Shown here piece by piece: positions 6,296-7,909 of a DNA stretch of 7,909 nucleotides (position 1 is the stretch's first letter; each line of letters starts with the position of its first letter). The stretch comes from DASYSA01 sp036003885 (GTDB lineage Bacteria; Acidobacteriota; Blastocatellia; UBA7656): assembly GCA_036003885.1 (NCBI GenBank), contig DASYSA010000424.1, positions 1 through 7,909 of the forward strand, in the 5' to 3' direction. The translations under genes and the position numbers were made by a program. A model generated the notes under the pieces. That model searched no databases. It was not told the DNA's origin and saw only the letters and a list, made by a program, of their open reading frames with translations.

Positions 6296-7170
6296 TTCAA
6301 CAATCCTGCATCAGTTGCTGCCTGTCGAAGCCTGTCATAATTGCGGTCCTCAGCTTTGACATAGCTGGTCGCATTCAGCAGGTCGAGTATGGCCTTCTGT
6401 GAAACGTTGTTAGCCTGGAGCTTTAACATCGCCGATGAAAAGGATTCAGCGATACTTGGATCAAGGGTCTTGCGGGCAACCCAGACGTAATCGAAGAACG
6501 GAGGGGTTGTGTAAAACACCGTCACTTGTTTGGCGTCGAGCTTGCCGTCTGCCACCATCTTTTGATAGACCGTTTCATCGAGCGCGCCCGCGTCAACTTT
6601 CTTATTGGCTACAGCGAGAGCCGTCGCATCGTGACCACCTGAGTATATGGCGTTGGAAATGACCTCCGGATCGACGTGTGCTTCACGCATGAAATACTCA
6701 GGCATCAGATGGCCCGAAGTAGAGTTAACATCTCCGAAGGCAAACCGGCGTCCCTTTAAGTCGCTGAGAGAGTTAATACCGGATTCCGCGTGAGTAATAA
6801 AGAGGCTATGAAAGTTTCTATCGCGTTCCCGCTGCACGAGTGGGACCACGCCAGACCGCTTCGATGCTTGCACGTAGGTGAAGCCGCCGAGATAAGCGAT
6901 ATCCACCTGGTCATTCGCTATGGCCTCAACTACAGCAGCATAGTTTGTTGGAACAGTGAGATCTATCTTCGCGTCAACTTCTTTCTCGAGGTATGTGACA
7001 AGCGGCTGGCTTTCACGAATCACCTTGCCTGGGTCGGTGGTTGGAATCATGCTCATGCGTAACGTCTTAGATGTTGAACCGTTAGAGCCGGCCCGCCTGT
7101 TACATCCAGCAGAGATAACAAACGTTGCAACGAGAGCCAAGCAAAAACTCAGGCATGTTTTGGGGGTCAT
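6292..7170 (-). CDS. phnD: Phosphonate-type substrate-binding lipoprotein of an ABC importer
   Basis: Captures the ligand outside the inner membrane and delivers it to PhnE. Residues 1-22 are a lipoprotein signal peptide with lipobox SAGC (Cys23 to be lipidated). The mature part is a PhnD/PhoU-independent class periplasmic-binding protein of about 270 aa, with IPTTDP (42-47), DIAYLGG (90-96), the anion-binding turn NSTSG (149-153), GGHDA (178-182) and ALDETVY (196-202, Asp198). The STSG turn with nearby His180 and Asp198 is the phosphonate/phosphite-binding pattern. Which oxyanion (phosphonate, phosphite, hypophosphite or phosphate ester) cannot be told from sequence alone. Start ATG 7170 follows AAGGA (7183..7179) by 8 nt. 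First gene of phnD-phnC-phnE; it overlaps phnC by 4 bases. Confidence 0.93.
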   Translation of the reverse strand: MTPKTCLSFCLALVATFVISAGCNRRAGSNGSTSKTLRMSMIPTTDPGKVIRESQPLVTYLEKEVDAKIDLTVPTNYAAVVEAIANDQVDIAYLGGFTYVQASKRSGVVPLVQRERDRNFHSLFITHAESGINSLSDLKGRRFAFGDVNSTSGHLMPEYFMREAHVDPEVISNAIYSGGHDATALAVANKKVDAGALDETVYQKMVADGKLDAKQVTVFYTTPPFFDYVWVARKTLDPSIAESFSSAMLKLQANNVSQKAILDLLNATSYVKAEDRNYDRLRQAATDAGLLK

Positions 7171-7178
7171 AAAGACAA

Positions 7179-7183
7179 TCCTT
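7179..7183 (-). promoter_or_regulatory. Ribosome-binding site of phnD
   Basis: AAGGA on the minus strand, 8 nt before ATG 7170, supporting that start. Confidence 0.65.
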
Positions 7184-7254
7184 GGGAATCCAGTATTTTA
7201 TTTGCAGCAAGCAATCTATCTGACGGTAGCCAAGATTTCCAACATGTAATTCCT

Positions 7255-7282
7255 ATAATGACAACCGTTCGGATTGAGTCAG
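7255..7282 (-). promoter_or_regulatory. Weak candidate promoter of the phn operon
   Basis: CTGACT (7282..7277; 4 of 6 to TTGACA), a 16-bp spacer and CATTAT (7260..7255; 4 of 6 to TATAAT). It would start transcription about 75 nt before phnD. TATACT (7338..7333) further upstream is a better -10 but lacks a -35. I looked for a PhoB box (tandem CTGTCAT-like, 11-bp period) and found only a single TTGTCAT, so phosphate control is not supported. Confidence 0.25.
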
Positions 7283-7415
7283 GGATATTTCCTCTTCATC
7301 GCCTACGGATGCGACGAAACCGCAACCAGTAAAGTATAACTTCTTTGGCAATCGAGAGGACATGCGAGTAGCGTGTCCCGATTGAGGCAACTATCAGGTC
7401 CTTCTGGGAGATTCT

Positions 7416-7540
7416 ATGAGAACAGGTCTAATGCTCACGCTTCTTCTCGCACCAATCGTCCCGGCGGTAGCCAGCAACCCAAAGAACTCAATTGGGAGGA
7501 TTGGCGCTTCTTATTGGGGCAGTGGACTGCCGAGGGCGGG
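7416..7540 (+). pseudogene. Frameshifted, truncated remnant of a small secreted protein
   Basis: ATG 7416 after GGGAG (7406-7410) begins a signal-peptide-like stretch MRTGLMLTLLLAPIVPAVA. Around 7455-7465 the sensible frame shifts by -1 and reads SQQPKELNWEDWRFLLGQWTAEGG, the usual opening of small secreted or lipocalin-like domains ('WRFLLGxW.xEGGG'). Similarity stops near 7540 and both frames soon hit stops (7556-7558; 7578-7580). The family is named from memory of the motif only. A single-base deletion (or 2-base gain) plus loss of the 3' part would explain it. The unshifted frame would encode a 54-aa peptide without recognisable features. Confidence 0.5.
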
Positions 7541-7658
7541 CCTCCATGCCTGCGCTGAGATTAGTTCGAACGTTAGATGAACAAAGGGTCGAGTCAAATA
7601 ATAGAAGTATCTGCCCTAAGGCAATGTTCGCGAATTGAGTTTCTCCGGAAATATGCGT

Positions 7659-7909
7659 ATGGCCAAGCTGATCAATCGTAGTATCGAGTTCTTCGATGCT
7701 CAGTTTCAGCGCCAGGTCCAAGACGGCGAATTCACCCTCAATCCTTTCGAGAGATTGGCGCTTCCGTACCTTCGCGGGCAAGTTCTCGATTTAGGGAGCG
7801 GCCTGGGAAACCTCACAATCGAGGCGGCGCGGAGTGGTTGCTCGGTCCTCGCACTCGATGCAAGCCCAAACGCGATCGAACATGTTCGCAGCGTGGCTGC
7901 CTCCGAGGG
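7659..7909 (+). CDS. SAM-dependent methyltransferase, N-terminal part, cut by the window edge
   Basis: ATG 7659 (with GGAA 8 nt upstream; an in-frame ATG at 7653 is also possible) opens a frame with no stop to 7909, 83 codons. It reads MAKLINRSIEFFDAQFQRQV and then class I methyltransferase motif I, VLDLGSGLGNLTIEAA (about residues 43-58), followed by the motif II acidic residue in VLALDASPNAIEHV (Asp69). The layout recalls TehB or methyltransferase type 11/12 proteins of unknown substrate; the substrate-specific C-terminal half lies outside the window. It differs from the ArsM-like remnant at 3320-3691, which preserves the opposite half, and I see no reason to think the two are one split gene. 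The ORF is incomplete only because of the edge. Confidence 0.82.
   Translation, partial: MAKLINRSIEFFDAQFQRQVQDGEFTLNPFERLALPYLRGQVLDLGSGLGNLTIEAARSGCSVLALDASPNAIEHVRSVAASE

Larger units (their letters stand above)
7171..7415. other. Intergenic region between phnD and the decayed secreted-protein gene
   Basis: A 245-nt divergent region. It holds the phnD ribosome-binding site and weak promoter candidates on the minus strand. A TATAAT on the plus strand (7254-7259) has no matching -35. No RNA gene, repeat or coding frame stands out. Confidence 0.4.

Noticed and set aside
7244..7265. Pho box upstream of phnD
   Set aside because: Only one TTGTCAT-like half is present; the second repeat at the 11-bp period does not match.
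7488..7781. 97-codon minus-strand frame spanning the end of the remnant and the methyltransferase start
   Set aside because: Antisense to the MAKLINRSIEFF... coding region; no supporting motif.

Overview
The window reads as a bacterial chromosome segment of moderate G+C (by eye roughly 50-55%). It carries Gram-negative-type envelope proteins: an exported PQQ-type beta-propeller, a two-TM sensor kinase and a lipoprotein-type solute-binding protein. An acidobacterium-like soil or freshwater organism would fit this mix, but that is only an impression from protein style and nothing here is diagnostic.

Layout. (1) 1-635, minus: the N-terminal 211 codons of an exported beta-propeller protein, interrupted by one in-frame UGA and running off the left edge. 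(2) 636-820: a divergent intergenic region with a tandem plus inverted TTGTCCC operator-like cluster and a TATAAT box. (3) 821/827-3227, plus: a sensor histidine kinase and an OmpR/PhoB-type response regulator whose genes overlap by 23 bases. (4) 3228-3691: a 10-bp hairpin, then, on the minus strand, the C-terminal remnant of an ArsM/UbiE-like methyltransferase, also interrupted by one in-frame UGA. (5) 3658-7170, minus: a phnD-phnC-phnE importer operon for a phosphonate-class oxyanion, in which the permease is a tandem fusion of two PhnE domains. (6) 7171-7658: the phn upstream region and a frameshifted, truncated remnant of a secreted small-domain protein. (7) 7659-7909, plus: the start of another SAM-dependent methyltransferase, cut by the right edge.

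The most interesting signal is the pair of in-frame UGA codons. In both genes the same reading frame continues past the UGA with clearly family-like protein. In the methyltransferase the UGA sits where I expect a conserved cysteine (Trp-Thr-Gly-[Cys]-Ile-Ala-Gly-Ala). In both cases the coding strand folds immediately downstream into a hairpin whose apical loop begins 16-17 nt after the UGA and has G in its first two positions (loops UGGAA and GGUC). These are the features of bacterial SECIS elements. I infer that both UGAs are, or in the truncated methyltransferase once were, selenocysteine codons, so the organism would use Sec. The alternative, two independent nonsense mutations, remains possible because the window also holds at least one ordinary decayed gene. 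All intact genes here end in UGA or UAG, so general UGA reassignment is not needed or supported.

How the parts work together. PhnD captures the ligand outside the membrane, the PhnE-PhnE permease forms the channel and PhnC powers uptake. No C-P lyase or phosphonatase gene is visible. The kinase/regulator pair is probably a self-contained operon, possibly autoregulated through the repeats upstream. There is no direct evidence that it controls the phn genes.
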